From a bacterium (GTDB lineage: Bacteria; Zixibacteria; MSB-5A5; GN15; FEB-12): 53,852 nucleotides of DNA. Shown here piece after piece: positions 42,973 to 52,099 of the stretch (the first letter of the stretch is position 1; the number at the start of each line of letters is the position of its first letter). Under the pieces are notes generated by a model, which saw nothing but the letters and a program-made list of their open reading frames with translations, searched no databases and was not told the DNA's origin. The DNA is taken from positions 1 through 53,852 of the forward strand of contig JAUWIB010000087.1 of assembly GCA_030605565.1 (NCBI GenBank), given 5' to 3'. Position numbers and translations under genes: made by a program.

Positions 42973-45900
42973 TTAGAAGCACCAGTCAAAGCACGGGCAA
43001 GGACCGTCGACTGTATACAAGTAAGCAATCAAATACAGGACGTCGGCCATGTCGACTGCGCCGTCGCAGTTGACATCACCCAAATGCATGAACGGAATCG
43101 GGCCTGGATTCAAACCCGGATCGTTCACATAGCAGGCCAGATGCATAACGTCGAGCAGGTCGATTTCGCCGTCATCATTGACGTCGCCACGACCAGCGCC
43201 AACCCACTTGTTAGCCAGTGCACTGAGAGCGGACACCTCCGGGTAATCCGGAGTGGTAGCACCAGCAAGACCGAAAGTAGCAACGGCGAACTCATAGGTG
43301 TCGCCACCTTCAAAGTCATACTCGACAAGTGTCATATGCCCCTGCATGTCCGGTTGAGTACCGTCCATGACGCCTAGATCATGGTAGCCATGAGGCAGGT
43401 TCATGAGATTCCAGGCAACATCACCCATGTAGGTGTCAGCCCACCAGGCTTGGTTGGGGTTCATGGAAACGACGTTGATCATCGGATCCATGCTGGCATT
43501 CGGTACGGGATCGCCGCAGCCATACGGGAGCTTGATCTGTCCCCACGGATTATCACTGTGGGGATAGCCCGTACCAAAGCCCGCGGATGCGTCGGCATCC
43601 ATGTGCATAATGTCAACATAGCTGCCCGACATATCCCAGTCGATGGTGGAAGCGAACTTCCAGCCTGCGACCGGATCGCCGTTACGCTCGGTGACCTCAA
43701 AGATCTCAACGGTCAGATCCGCGAGCAGGTCGAAGCCGACCGCCCCGACCGTACGGCTGTTGACATACAGACCCATGGTGAGGACACTGTCAAAGGGAGC
43801 ACCGAAGTTCTCCCAATCCCAACCGGAGCCGTCGTCGAAGTTCTGAACACTGTCGATGTAGCTCTTGCAGACCCGGTTACCGATGATCTCTACGTAGGCG
43901 AAACCGTCATCGGTGTAGCCAGGGGTGCAGAACAGATCGACGTCTTCATCCAGGTTAGGCTTACACTCATTGTCGCACCAGTTCGGATCGGCTTGCAACG
44001 ACCAGTATGCATAGGCAGGACCTTGACCATGCCAGGCATGAGTGTTGATAGCCTGCTCATATATGCCGGTAGCATAAATGTACGAACCCTGGTACACTGC
44101 GCCATCTGCGCCATCGATGTCCATAGCGGCGCCCCAGTCACCAGTAGCGATACGACCGTGGTTGTACACTGTCTGGTAATTGGCCGCACCCATACCGAAG
44201 GGCAGATACGTGGTGTCGGTCAAACAGCCACCAACGATCGTAACATGGATTTCCGGAGGACCGAAAAACGCTCCGCTGAGGAAGAAGTCCGGATCATCAG
44301 TGTCAAACACCATATAGAAGTCCTGCGGACCACGCACGACCATCGATTGGTTAACGTCGAGAACGACGTCAACCGTCTCGCCGGCAGGTAACACATCAAG
44401 GTCAGCCGGCGAAACAACAGCATCTGTATGGGTTCCATACTGGAGGAAGGGAACCTGTACAGTAGCGCCCAGATTCATCATCTGCTCGCCACGATCGCGA
44501 AGTACAAAGTACTCGTCCAGATCCTGCTCATTCACCCTCATCGACGACTTGCTCGAGAAGGTCTCGGTCAGATTGTCGCTGATGCTGGAGGCAAGATTCA
44601 TAACGTCCTGACGCACCGCAATAGGCGCGAAGGCCGGGATCCACGGATGAGTACTGTTCAAGTCGGTCGTGATGTTGTTGATCGTCAGGTCGACACAACC
44701 GGTGTTGACCAGAAGGCCGGGAATCGGTACCTCCAAAGACGTGAGAGGACCAAACTCAACCGGAAGGGTCGGCTGGTATGACTGAATTTCAAGACGTGGG
44801 CGATCGTCACCCTTGGCCAGAACAGTGAGACTGCCGTAGTAGTCGCTCATGGCTATATAGCCGGGAGCGATGGCAAAGCTCAAGCCTAAACTGGCCGGGA
44901 AACCACCGTACATCAAACGACGACGGAAGACCTCGCGATCGACCGCGTCAACTTCAGTCGTAAGGTAGCTGATGAAGCCTTCGGTACCGGCAACAAACAG
45001 CTTATCCGGGACACCTTCCGGCTCACAAGTGAGAGCCGCGTCGCCATAGTAGCCGTCGCCCTCTGGGCTGTCGTAGGACCACAGGAGAGCACCGGTGCTC
45101 TTGTGGTAGCCAAACACGTGGGCACCTAAGGGAGGGGTCACCCAGCGCGACAGACCAAGGACGTAGACCATGCTCTGGTCGATTACCGGCGTAGGACCGG
45201 CTGTGCCGCTTGGGGCTATCGAGGCGACTGCGTACTTCAATGAGCCGTCAATCGTGTTGATGGCGTAGAAGACACCGTCGCCGGGATGGTAGGAACCTGC
45301 AATGCGCGAGTTGACGTACAGGACGCCATTCTCGTACGAGCAGCCACTTGGGAAGCCTTCAGCAAGCTGCGGGCCTTGCGGATAGACCGTGTTGGCCTGG
45401 AGGCCGCCTCCTGGAGGCACTGAGAGCTGCCAGTTGAAGGGGCCGCCGGTAGCGGCATTAATCGAATAGACGTCACCATCATAGCTACCTGGGTAGGTAC
45501 AGTAGTAGAGGTTGGTGCCGTCGGTAGCGCCGGACTTAAGAACGGGAAAGGTGACATCGATCGGGTTATTACCCGCGACTGTGGTATCACCCCATCCGGC
45601 ATATAGTCTACCGTTGGCCGCTTCAGCAGCAACGATAGAACCACCGTCAGTACCCCAATACAGAATGTCGGTACCACCCTGATCCAGGATGATAAAGTTA
45701 CAGTACTTGGTTTCACCAAACAGGCCGCCAGATCCGACGGTCCCATAGTCACGGTTCCAGATAAGGGCGCCGGTGGCGAAATTCCAGGCGGTGATAGACT
45801 GTGCGTCACCACCACTGACATATATCACACCGTTGTGAATTAGCGGGGTGCTACGAATATTGCCGCCCAGCGGGGAACCGAGGGTGTACAACGGAGCACC

Positions 45901-47952
45901 ACCGGTGGCCAGATCAAACACCTGAACCTGGTTATCGAAGACGCAAGCGATCTTGTCGCCGGAAATAGCCGGGCCGGTGAACTTGATTCCGTTGGCCGGG
46001 TGCATATAGCTCCACTGCACTGTCAGGTCACACTGGGCATCGCTAAACTCATTGAACGATGCGCCGGTACGCGCCTGATCGTGCTGGTGTGTGAACCAGT
46101 CTTCGCCGCCCACCGGATCACCGCAGTACCGCTCGTCATACGGCCAGCAGCAATGGTACGACCGGGCGTCGAAGGCGATGTCGCAAGGGACGCCGCCCCA
46201 GTCAACGCACAACAGACCCCAGAGCCCGTTCCAGAGTTCGGCTGCGCCGTTAAACATGGGGCCGCCGCCGAAGTCGGTCAGGGTTGCAATACCGTCTGCC
46301 TCAGTCGCTGCGAAGGACTCGATAGCAATCCAGTAGTAGCCGGTAACGTGGACATCCAGCGGTTCGAAGTCAACCGTGGTGTAACTGGGGAAGAACTGAT
46401 ACTCAGCCGGGGTCAGAATGATCGAGGCCAACTCAGTTCCAGGTAGACCGGCGACATCAGAGTACACCGAGACCTTGGAGTCATTGGAGTACCCAGTCGG
46501 GGAACCCCAGTTATACAGAGCCCACGAAACCTCACCAACTATACAATCCTGCCCCACGGCTTTGATTTTCTGGGCATCGGCCACGTCACCATAAGCGTCG
46601 GGCAGTGTCCAGTAGTACAGCGGACCCAGGTTGTAAAAGTTGAGCGAGCAGTCCCAGAAAGGATCCCTACAGAGATTGGCGGTGTACTTCATGTCGACAT
46701 CGACGCCGAAGACACCGGCAATGGTGGACCAACCACCATAATTACAGTAGGAACGACCATGCGGTGTCGTCTCGTCATCCGACAGAGTGGCCTCGCAGTC
46801 AATGCCGACGGTCTCGTCGGAGTTGAAGGAGACAAAGAAGTCCTCTCCATGGAAGACCAGTCCGTGGGAATAGAAATCAACACTGGTGTACGTCGGATAG
46901 AACGGATAAGTACCGGCCGGCACGATCTCGGTAGCGACAACGCTGCCCGGATAGCCGAAGCCGTTATCATCCCACACTTGGATGATCAGGTTACCATTAC
47001 CTGATACCTTAGGCGGGGTGGTACCCATGTTGTACACGCATATGTCTACTGACGCAAGGGTATCTTTACCTACGGCAGTAAACCGCTGTGCATAGTCGAA
47101 AATGTTGTAGCTCGGATGGGGCGATTGCCAGTAGTAGGCGGTGCCTTCATCCCAACTTTGTGAATAGCAATCGGAAAACGCAGTCTCATAGCAACAACGC
47201 TCAGACTCCATCATGAAGCCGACGTCGACACCCCAGTCGTTGAGCATGGAGCCCCAGAAGCCCGCGTAGTTCTCACTGGCGCGTTCTTCACCGACATGGG
47301 GACCTGTGGCCTTATCCGACACGCAGCACAGCACGTCAGAGGGTCCGCCCAGAACAGTCCAGCCGATATGGTACTCTTCACCTTCGGCGAAGACCCATTC
47401 AGCGGCCGACCAGTCAGCGAAGGCCCAGCCGAAGCTGGCAGGCAGGTTGGCATAAAGAACATCTGCCGAGTCCAGCTTGTTGCCGGGGAAGCCCATGTAG
47501 TCGTCCCAAAGGTAGATGCGCATGTCAGGAGTACCTTCCATGTATCCACCATACATCAGGATCCAACCGACTTTCAGAGTGCACTCGAGACCTGCATCAA
47601 CAGTGAAACGCATGTTGAAGAGATCGTCGCCGTACGCGTCCGGAATGGTCCACACATACACCGACGTTGCTGTGTCATCGTAGTAGTAGTCGAAGTCACA
47701 GAAGTACGCCGATGGAGGGGTCGGAGCGACGCCGGACATCTGAACCTCTCTCAAAGCCGATTCCGGCTTCTTGAACGAAGGCTGTTCCGGACGGGCGTCC
47801 GCGATGTCATTATAGAGTTGAGCGTTCGGGTTCACAGTCGGAATAGGGTTCAAACCCTCGACCGGCTTTTCCCCGATGTCTGAAATTGCCGTACCGCTGA
47901 GGGTAAAAACCAAACCCATTACGAATACTGCGAATAACAGTCTTTTTAACAT
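42973..47952 (-). CDS. Very large secreted protein: three beta repeats, PQQ-like propeller and dockerin
   Basis: 1659 residues with a signal peptide (MLKRLLFAVFVMGLVFTLSG). Three related N-terminal modules of about 180 residues share PDAYGD / FTAVG / WDD-GFPG patterns. A PQQ-type beta-propeller (about 620-1070) follows, with repeated blocks such as VFDLATGGAPLYTLGS, AWNFATGALIWNRDYG and GYHKSTGALLWSYDSP. A long beta-rich region comes next. The end is a type I dockerin-like pair of Ca loops, GDVNDDGEIDLLDVMHL and GDVNCDGAVDMADVLYL. No enzyme motif is visible, so it is likely a structural surface or matrix protein. AAGGAGG precedes the ATG. The gene has its own terminator and probably its own promoter (TATTAT box upstream). 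Confidence 0.88.
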   Translation of the reverse strand: MLKRLLFAVFVMGLVFTLSGTAISDIGEKPVEGLNPIPTVNPNAQLYNDIADARPEQPSFKKPESALREVQMSGVAPTPPSAYFCDFDYYYDDTATSVYVWTIPDAYGDDLFNMRFTVDAGLECTLKVGWILMYGGYMEGTPDMRIYLWDDYMGFPGNKLDSADVLYANLPASFGWAFADWSAAEWVFAEGEEYHIGWTVLGGPSDVLCCVSDKATGPHVGEERASENYAGFWGSMLNDWGVDVGFMMESERCCYETAFSDCYSQSWDEGTAYYWQSPHPSYNIFDYAQRFTAVGKDTLASVDICVYNMGTTPPKVSGNGNLIIQVWDDNGFGYPGSVVATEIVPAGTYPFYPTYTSVDFYSHGLVFHGEDFFVSFNSDETVGIDCEATLSDDETTPHGRSYCNYGGWSTIAGVFGVDVDMKYTANLCRDPFWDCSLNFYNLGPLYYWTLPDAYGDVADAQKIKAVGQDCIVGEVSWALYNWGSPTGYSNDSKVSVYSDVAGLPGTELASIILTPAEYQFFPSYTTVDFEPLDVHVTGYYWIAIESFAATEADGIATLTDFGGGPMFNGAAELWNGLWGLLCVDWGGVPCDIAFDARSYHCCWPYDERYCGDPVGGEDWFTHQHDQARTGASFNEFSDAQCDLTVQWSYMHPANGIKFTGPAISGDKIACVFDNQVQVFDLATGGAPLYTLGSPLGGNIRSTPLIHNGVIYVSGGDAQSITAWNFATGALIWNRDYGTVGSGGLFGETKYCNFIILDQGGTDILYWGTDGGSIVAAEAANGRLYAGWGDTTVAGNNPIDVTFPVLKSGATDGTNLYYCTYPGSYDGDVYSINAATGGPFNWQLSVPPGGGLQANTVYPQGPQLAEGFPSGCSYENGVLYVNSRIAGSYHPGDGVFYAINTIDGSLKYAVASIAPSGTAGPTPVIDQSMVYVLGLSRWVTPPLGAHVFGYHKSTGALLWSYDSPEGDGYYGDAALTCEPEGVPDKLFVAGTEGFISYLTTEVDAVDREVFRRRLMYGGFPASLGLSFAIAPGYIAMSDYYGSLTVLAKGDDRPRLEIQSYQPTLPVEFGPLTSLEVPIPGLLVNTGCVDLTINNITTDLNSTHPWIPAFAPIAVRQDVMNLASSISDNLTETFSSKSSMRVNEQDLDEYFVLRDRGEQMMNLGATVQVPFLQYGTHTDAVVSPADLDVLPAGETVDVVLDVNQSMVVRGPQDFYMVFDTDDPDFFLSGAFFGPPEIHVTIVGGCLTDTTYLPFGMGAANYQTVYNHGRIATGDWGAAMDIDGADGAVYQGSYIYATGIYEQAINTHAWHGQGPAYAYWSLQADPNWCDNECKPNLDEDVDLFCTPGYTDDGFAYVEIIGNRVCKSYIDSVQNFDDGSGWDWENFGAPFDSVLTMGLYVNSRTVGAVGFDLLADLTVEIFEVTERNGDPVAGWKFASTIDWDMSGSYVDIMHMDADASAGFGTGYPHSDNPWGQIKLPYGCGDPVPNASMDPMINVVSMNPNQAWWADTYMGDVAWNLMNLPHGYHDLGVMDGTQPDMQGHMTLVEYDFEGGDTYEFAVATFGLAGATTPDYPEVSALSALANKWVGAGRGDVNDDGEIDLLDVMHLACYVNDPGLNPGPIPFMHLGDVNCDGAVDMADVLYLIAYLYTVDGPCPCFDWCF

Positions 47953-48730
47953 TTATTCCTCCTTAAAGTAAGGAAAAAACTCGAGTTTGCTTTCTGAAGC
48001 CCGGTAAATTGCCGGACTGATCGACATCTCATAATATATCGACCGTCATGAGGCATTTCACCACATCCCCGATTGTGTCTAGGGAAAGTAGGGATATAAA
48101 CTTTAGCTAACGAACTCACTTTCTTCCTCTCTTATTGGAGTCGGAGTCTGTCCTCCATTGGACAAACACCGCTAACAGCTGTAAATAATCAAAGCTTCTG
48201 ATCTTCATCTTTCGGTCCATTTCTTCAAGAATACCTCCTGTGAAGGAATACACCCACCAAGACCATAGGTCTTTAGTTGGGATGCCAGCAAGAGATAGGA
48301 TTAAGGATTGGAGACTCAATAGCGTTGTATACGAAGTTGTCGCACGCAAGCGAACCGATAAATCGGAACGTTCGCTCTTGACTACAGACCTTGACCGCCG
48401 AAGCAGCAGATCCCAAACGTTAACACTATTTAAGTCAATAAAAGAAGTACTTATGTGTAGCTACGCTTTATGTCAAGTATGGCTCTCGGACACGCCACGC
48501 AACTTGCACACGCTCAATAGTGCAAGTAATGCGAAATCGGCTTCTTGTCAAGGAAAATATTGCCGGTTTCGGCTCATTTTTTCACATTGGCCCCACTGCA
48601 AATCGGACCGGCAATATGGTCTAACCTGTTACCGCTCTGAGAATTCCGGGCGAACGCTGGATTTCGGCGGGACGATGGCTTTGAAATGTCCTTGACAGTT
48701 GGGCCGACAAGCCGGTTTCTTAGAGAGCAA
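47953..48730. other. Long AT-richer intergenic region with a possible gene remnant
   Basis: The left 60 bases serve the divergent large gene. On the minus strand 48116-48349 reads TTG-started SLQSLILSLAGIPTKDLWSW followed by WVYSFTGGILEEMDRKM, and the frame stays open to about 48460 (FIDLNSVNVWDLLL). It looks protein-like but has no ATG, so it is perhaps a decayed foreign gene. Inverted repeats ACTTGCAC / GTGCAAGT (about 48500-48530) and ATATTGCCGG / CCGGCAATAT (about 48555-48620) lie to the right. No sbcD is present. Confidence 0.4.
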
Positions 48731-51142
48731 ATGCACTTACTGTCATTACAAATCCAGAACTTTCGGGTTATCAGGAGGGCGGTCCTGCCCCTGCCGGATC
48801 ACGTCATTGGAGTAATCGGTCCCAACGGCGCCGGGAAATCGTCGCTGGTAGAGGCAGTGGCGTGGGCGCTGTACGGCAATCCGGCGGCGCGTAGCGGGAA
48901 GGACGAAATCAAATCGCAGTTTGCCGGGGTGGATGATAACTGCGAAGTGATTCTCCAATTCGAGGTGAAGAACATACCATATCGGGTCGTCCGCCGTTTG
49001 GTGGGTCGGACCGAACGGGCCGAGGTCGAGTTGTACCGGGGCGAGAGGTCGGAGTCGGTTGGAGTCAGTGAGACGCAGGCGTATATCAGCCGGCTGTTGG
49101 GGCTCGACCTTAAGGGTTTCCTGACGTCTTTCCTGGCTCGTCAGCAGGAGTTGAACACCCTGTCGGACTTGCAGCCCTCCCGGAGGCGGGATCACCTGGC
49201 CGGGTTGCTGGGCATTGAGCGACTGGATAAGGGGATCATCCGTCTGAAAGAGGACCTTCGTTTCGAGGCCGGACAGATCGATTTCATGGAGCGACAATTG
49301 GCCGAGCGCACCGGCCTGTCTGAGAGGATCGAGGAGCTTACCACTCGGTTAGGTGAACTCAACGCCCGCGAGGGGTCGGTAACCGATGCTGTCCACCGTG
49401 CCGAGACTATGGTTCGGAAGACAACCGATCTATTTGCTTCAGAGCAGGCCAGAAAATCCGATTGGGTACAGATCACCGCCCGGCTTACGGCGGAAAGTGG
49501 AACCCAGGCTCTTCTTGAGCAGCAAAGCAGCCAACTGAAGAACGAACTCTCAGAGCTTCTGAGCTTGACCTCCGAAAAGGATCAACTGGACGAGTTGATT
49601 AAGTCGTTGGCGCCGATTCGCGCTGAGTTTGAACGGATGAGAGAGACCCGCAGTCGCAGTGAATTGAGACGGCAGTTGCAACAGCAATTGGAGCACAGCC
49701 ATCGGGAGAAACAGCAGGTCGAAACCGCTCTTGGTAACTGTCAGAGCGAACTTGATTCTCTGAGTCACACGCTCGAGGCAATCCCTGATGACGTTGCTCA
49801 GCTCCTTGACCAGGCCCACGGTGAACTCGAACAGGCACGTTCCCGGTACAGTCACTTGAAGGCTGAACGCGACAGCCTGGCCCGGCAGATCGAGAAACTG
49901 AATCAGCAGATTCAGTCGGTGGACAAGTTCGGCCCGGAGTCGGTCTGTGATCGGTGCCACCGGCCGCTGGGTAAGGACTTGCCTGAGATTCGACAGCATC
50001 TGACAGATGAGTTGAATGACCTGGAAAAATCAGCATCGGAACTGGACTTACACCTAAAGCAACAGTCTGATCTGGGCAAACAACTGAAAGGTCGCTGGAC
50101 GGAGCTTGAACAGATGTGCAAAACTCGTTACCAGCTCCGGGTCGACAAGGTGGCGGCCGACAAGGAACTGTCATCTCTTCAAGACAAGGACCGTGCGATC
50201 ACAGCATCAATCGAAGAACTGACCGAAAAGCTCGCAGCCAGTTCGGCGGTGGCTTTTGATCAGTCTGAGTTCGACCGGCTTGAGCAGAGATTGGACGAAC
50301 TGGAATCCGCCCAGGCCCGCCGTCAGCTACTACAGGGAAAACTGTCGCGGTTGCCGCTGGTGCAAGTGGAGATAGAGGCGCTCGATTCGAAAATGAAAAA
50401 GGTTGCTGAAGGAATCGAATCCCTAAGTAGCCGGTTGTCCGAGCTTGCCTACGATGCAAAGGCGTTCGACCAAGCCCAACTCGAGTTGACGTCGGTCCAA
50501 CATCGGTTGGAAGAGGCAAGGAACGAACAATTCTCCTTTAGTAAAGAAGTCGAGATCACTCGCGCCGAGTTGGATGAAAAGCTTCGACAGAAGGAAGACC
50601 TCAGGAAGGCCGAGGACGAACTTGAAGAGCACCGCACCAGCAGATACCACCGTGAGAAATTAGGGGTCCTGTTTGCCGATTTCCGCAAAGACCTGATCGC
50701 GCGGATTCGTCCGCGTCTGGCTGAGCTGTCCAGCCGACTGTTCGCTGACATGACCGGCGGCAAATACAGCCTGGTCGAACTTGACAGCAAGTACAATCTG
50801 CGGGTGATGGACGGCGGGGAGTTTTTCGGTGTCGAACGTTTCTCCGGCGGCGAGAAGGATCTTGCCAACCTCTGCCTGCGGCTGGCTATTTCACAGGCCC
50901 TGACCGAGTCGGCCGGCCTGGACCGTTCGTTTGTTATCTTAGACGAGGTTTTCGGATCACAGGATGACGAGCGCAAGGACCTGATCATCAGCGCCCTGGG
51001 TGGTCTCAAGAACCAGTTTCCGCAGATTCTGTTGATCACGCATGTTGACGACATTAGAGACCGCGTCGAGGACCTGATCGAGGTTCGACCGACCGGCGCC
51101 GGATACTCTGAAGTGAAGTTCAATGGCAACGCTACCGCCTGA
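48731..51142 (+). CDS. SbcC/Rad50-like ATPase with zinc hook
   Basis: 803 residues from ATG 48731 (MHLLSLQIQNFRVIRRAVLP), chosen for AGAGAG just upstream. The N-terminal ATPase half holds GVIGPNGAGKSSLVEAVAWA. Two long coiled coils flank the zinc hook VCDRCHRPLG (CxxC near 406-409). The C-terminal half has RFSGGEKDLANLCLRLAISQ (signature) and FVILDEVFGSQDDERK (Walker B). In pairs with the SbcD nuclease such proteins cut DNA hairpins and ends. No SbcD gene adjoins it. Instead the next gene encodes a different nuclease and overlaps it by 20 bases. It is shorter than E. coli SbcC (over 1000 residues). It could instead be a stand-alone SMC-like ATPase. Confidence 0.88.
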   Translation: MHLLSLQIQNFRVIRRAVLPLPDHVIGVIGPNGAGKSSLVEAVAWALYGNPAARSGKDEIKSQFAGVDDNCEVILQFEVKNIPYRVVRRLVGRTERAEVELYRGERSESVGVSETQAYISRLLGLDLKGFLTSFLARQQELNTLSDLQPSRRRDHLAGLLGIERLDKGIIRLKEDLRFEAGQIDFMERQLAERTGLSERIEELTTRLGELNAREGSVTDAVHRAETMVRKTTDLFASEQARKSDWVQITARLTAESGTQALLEQQSSQLKNELSELLSLTSEKDQLDELIKSLAPIRAEFERMRETRSRSELRRQLQQQLEHSHREKQQVETALGNCQSELDSLSHTLEAIPDDVAQLLDQAHGELEQARSRYSHLKAERDSLARQIEKLNQQIQSVDKFGPESVCDRCHRPLGKDLPEIRQHLTDELNDLEKSASELDLHLKQQSDLGKQLKGRWTELEQMCKTRYQLRVDKVAADKELSSLQDKDRAITASIEELTEKLAASSAVAFDQSEFDRLEQRLDELESAQARRQLLQGKLSRLPLVQVEIEALDSKMKKVAEGIESLSSRLSELAYDAKAFDQAQLELTSVQHRLEEARNEQFSFSKEVEITRAELDEKLRQKEDLRKAEDELEEHRTSRYHREKLGVLFADFRKDLIARIRPRLAELSSRLFADMTGGKYSLVELDSKYNLRVMDGGEFFGVERFSGGEKDLANLCLRLAISQALTESAGLDRSFVILDEVFGSQDDERKDLIISALGGLKNQFPQILLITHVDDIRDRVEDLIEVRPTGAGYSEVKFNGNATA

Positions 51143-51794
51143 GAAAAAAACACGATACAGGACGCTCGTCCGGGTTGTCCTTGTTGCTTTATTGGTCGTG
51201 GCGATAGTATGTTTCCGGATGGTGACCGATATCGGGCAGGATGTCAAACCGAGTGACCGCTGGATGATCGTCGAAATCGTCGACGGCGACACCGTTATTC
51301 TCTCCAGTGGTGAAAGGCTCAGACTGGCCAACATCGACGCACCGGAACAAGAACAACCATACTACGAAGAAGCCAAACAGTTTCTCACGGAGTTAGCTTT
51401 GGGCAAGACCGCCCGGCTTGAGTTTCCTGCCAGACGACGCGACAAGTATGGGCGGCTATTGGCATACATGTTCATCGACTCCGTAATGGCTGGTGAGGCG
51501 CTCTTGGAACGTGGTCTCGGCTATCTACTATTATTCAAGCAAAGCGACTATGACCGTCCCCAGATACAGCGTTTGCTGAAGGCGCAACGAAGAGCGATGG
51601 CTGCCGGCGTCGGGCTTTTCTCTATGGAGCGAACGCCGGAAGAGTGCTACCTCGCCCGTTACGGACGGTTCCGCTTCCACCGTCCGGGCTGCACTCAGAT
51701 CGGTAAGTTCCGACCCGACCGCTACCGTCTCTTTGAGACCCGCGACGAGGCTCTCTACGAAGGCCTCACTCCCTGCCGCCGCTGCCGACCGTGA
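51123..51794 (+). CDS. Membrane-anchored SNase-family nuclease with C-terminal metal-binding motif
   Basis: 223 residues. One N-terminal membrane helix (VRVVLVALLVVAIVCF) is followed by a staphylococcal-nuclease domain: VEIVDGDTVIL, RLRLANIDAPEQEQPYYEEA and ARRRDKYGRLLAYMF carry the expected Asp, Arg, Glu and Arg of the active site. The last 50 residues (FHRPGC...GLTPCRRCRP) resemble the Ada-type CxxxC/CxxC zinc site often attached to such nucleases. It cuts DNA or RNA with calcium, presumably on the outer side of the membrane. It starts inside the sbcC-like gene (20-base overlap), so the two are co-translated. Confidence 0.88.
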   Translation: MATLPPEKKTRYRTLVRVVLVALLVVAIVCFRMVTDIGQDVKPSDRWMIVEIVDGDTVILSSGERLRLANIDAPEQEQPYYEEAKQFLTELALGKTARLEFPARRRDKYGRLLAYMFIDSVMAGEALLERGLGYLLLFKQSDYDRPQIQRLLKAQRRAMAAGVGLFSMERTPEECYLARYGRFRFHRPGCTQIGKFRPDRYRLFETRDEALYEGLTPCRRCRP

Positions 51795-51800
51795 AGAGGT

Positions 51801-51874
51801 ACACGTGGGCGGCAGACCTCCCGGTCTGCCCCGTTGATCACGTGGCGCACGAGGGCGTACACCACGCACAGAAT
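51801..51874. repeat. Dispersed intergenic repeat, family 1 (copy D)
   Basis: acGTGGGCGGCAGACC and GGTCTGCC form a perfect 8-bp stem, followed by the core GCGCACGAGGGCGTACACCA and cgcacagaata. It lies directly after the nuclease gene and may act as a terminator. Confidence 0.75.
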
Positions 51875-51952
51875 AACCGAGCATACCGCCGGAGATCTGC
51901 CGACCTCGTGAGTTCTGTGTAGCCCAATGAGACTCACACGCCGCTAATTCGA

Positions 51953-51981
51953 TTGACTTCATCGACATCACACTGTATATT
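51953..51981 (+). promoter_or_regulatory. Sigma70-type promoter of the dockerin protein gene
   Basis: TTGACT (51953-51958), 17-base spacer, TATATT (51976-51981). It resembles the carboxypeptidase promoter in its TTGACT box. Confidence 0.65.
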
Positions 51982-52099
51982 GTGGGTAGCACACTCGGAG
52001 GATTTTGTCTATGTATCACCGGAGGTGAGTTTAGTTTATCGAATTCCTTCGCTAACGTTTTGAATAACGCAGAACGTAAACTTACGCAAAGGAGCAACT

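Larger units (their letters stand above)
51795..52099. other. Intergenic region with repeat and promoter
   Basis: Contains family 1 repeat copy D (51801-51874) and the promoter at 51953-51981. The leader from the predicted start (about 51988) to ATG 52100 is about 110 bases. An AAAGGAG ribosome site stands before the ATG. Confidence 0.6.

Noticed and set aside
43381-44391. 336-codon plus-strand frame opposite the large secreted protein
   Set aside because: It lies antisense to a clearly coding gene with a signal peptide and dockerin, and shows no ribosome site or domain.
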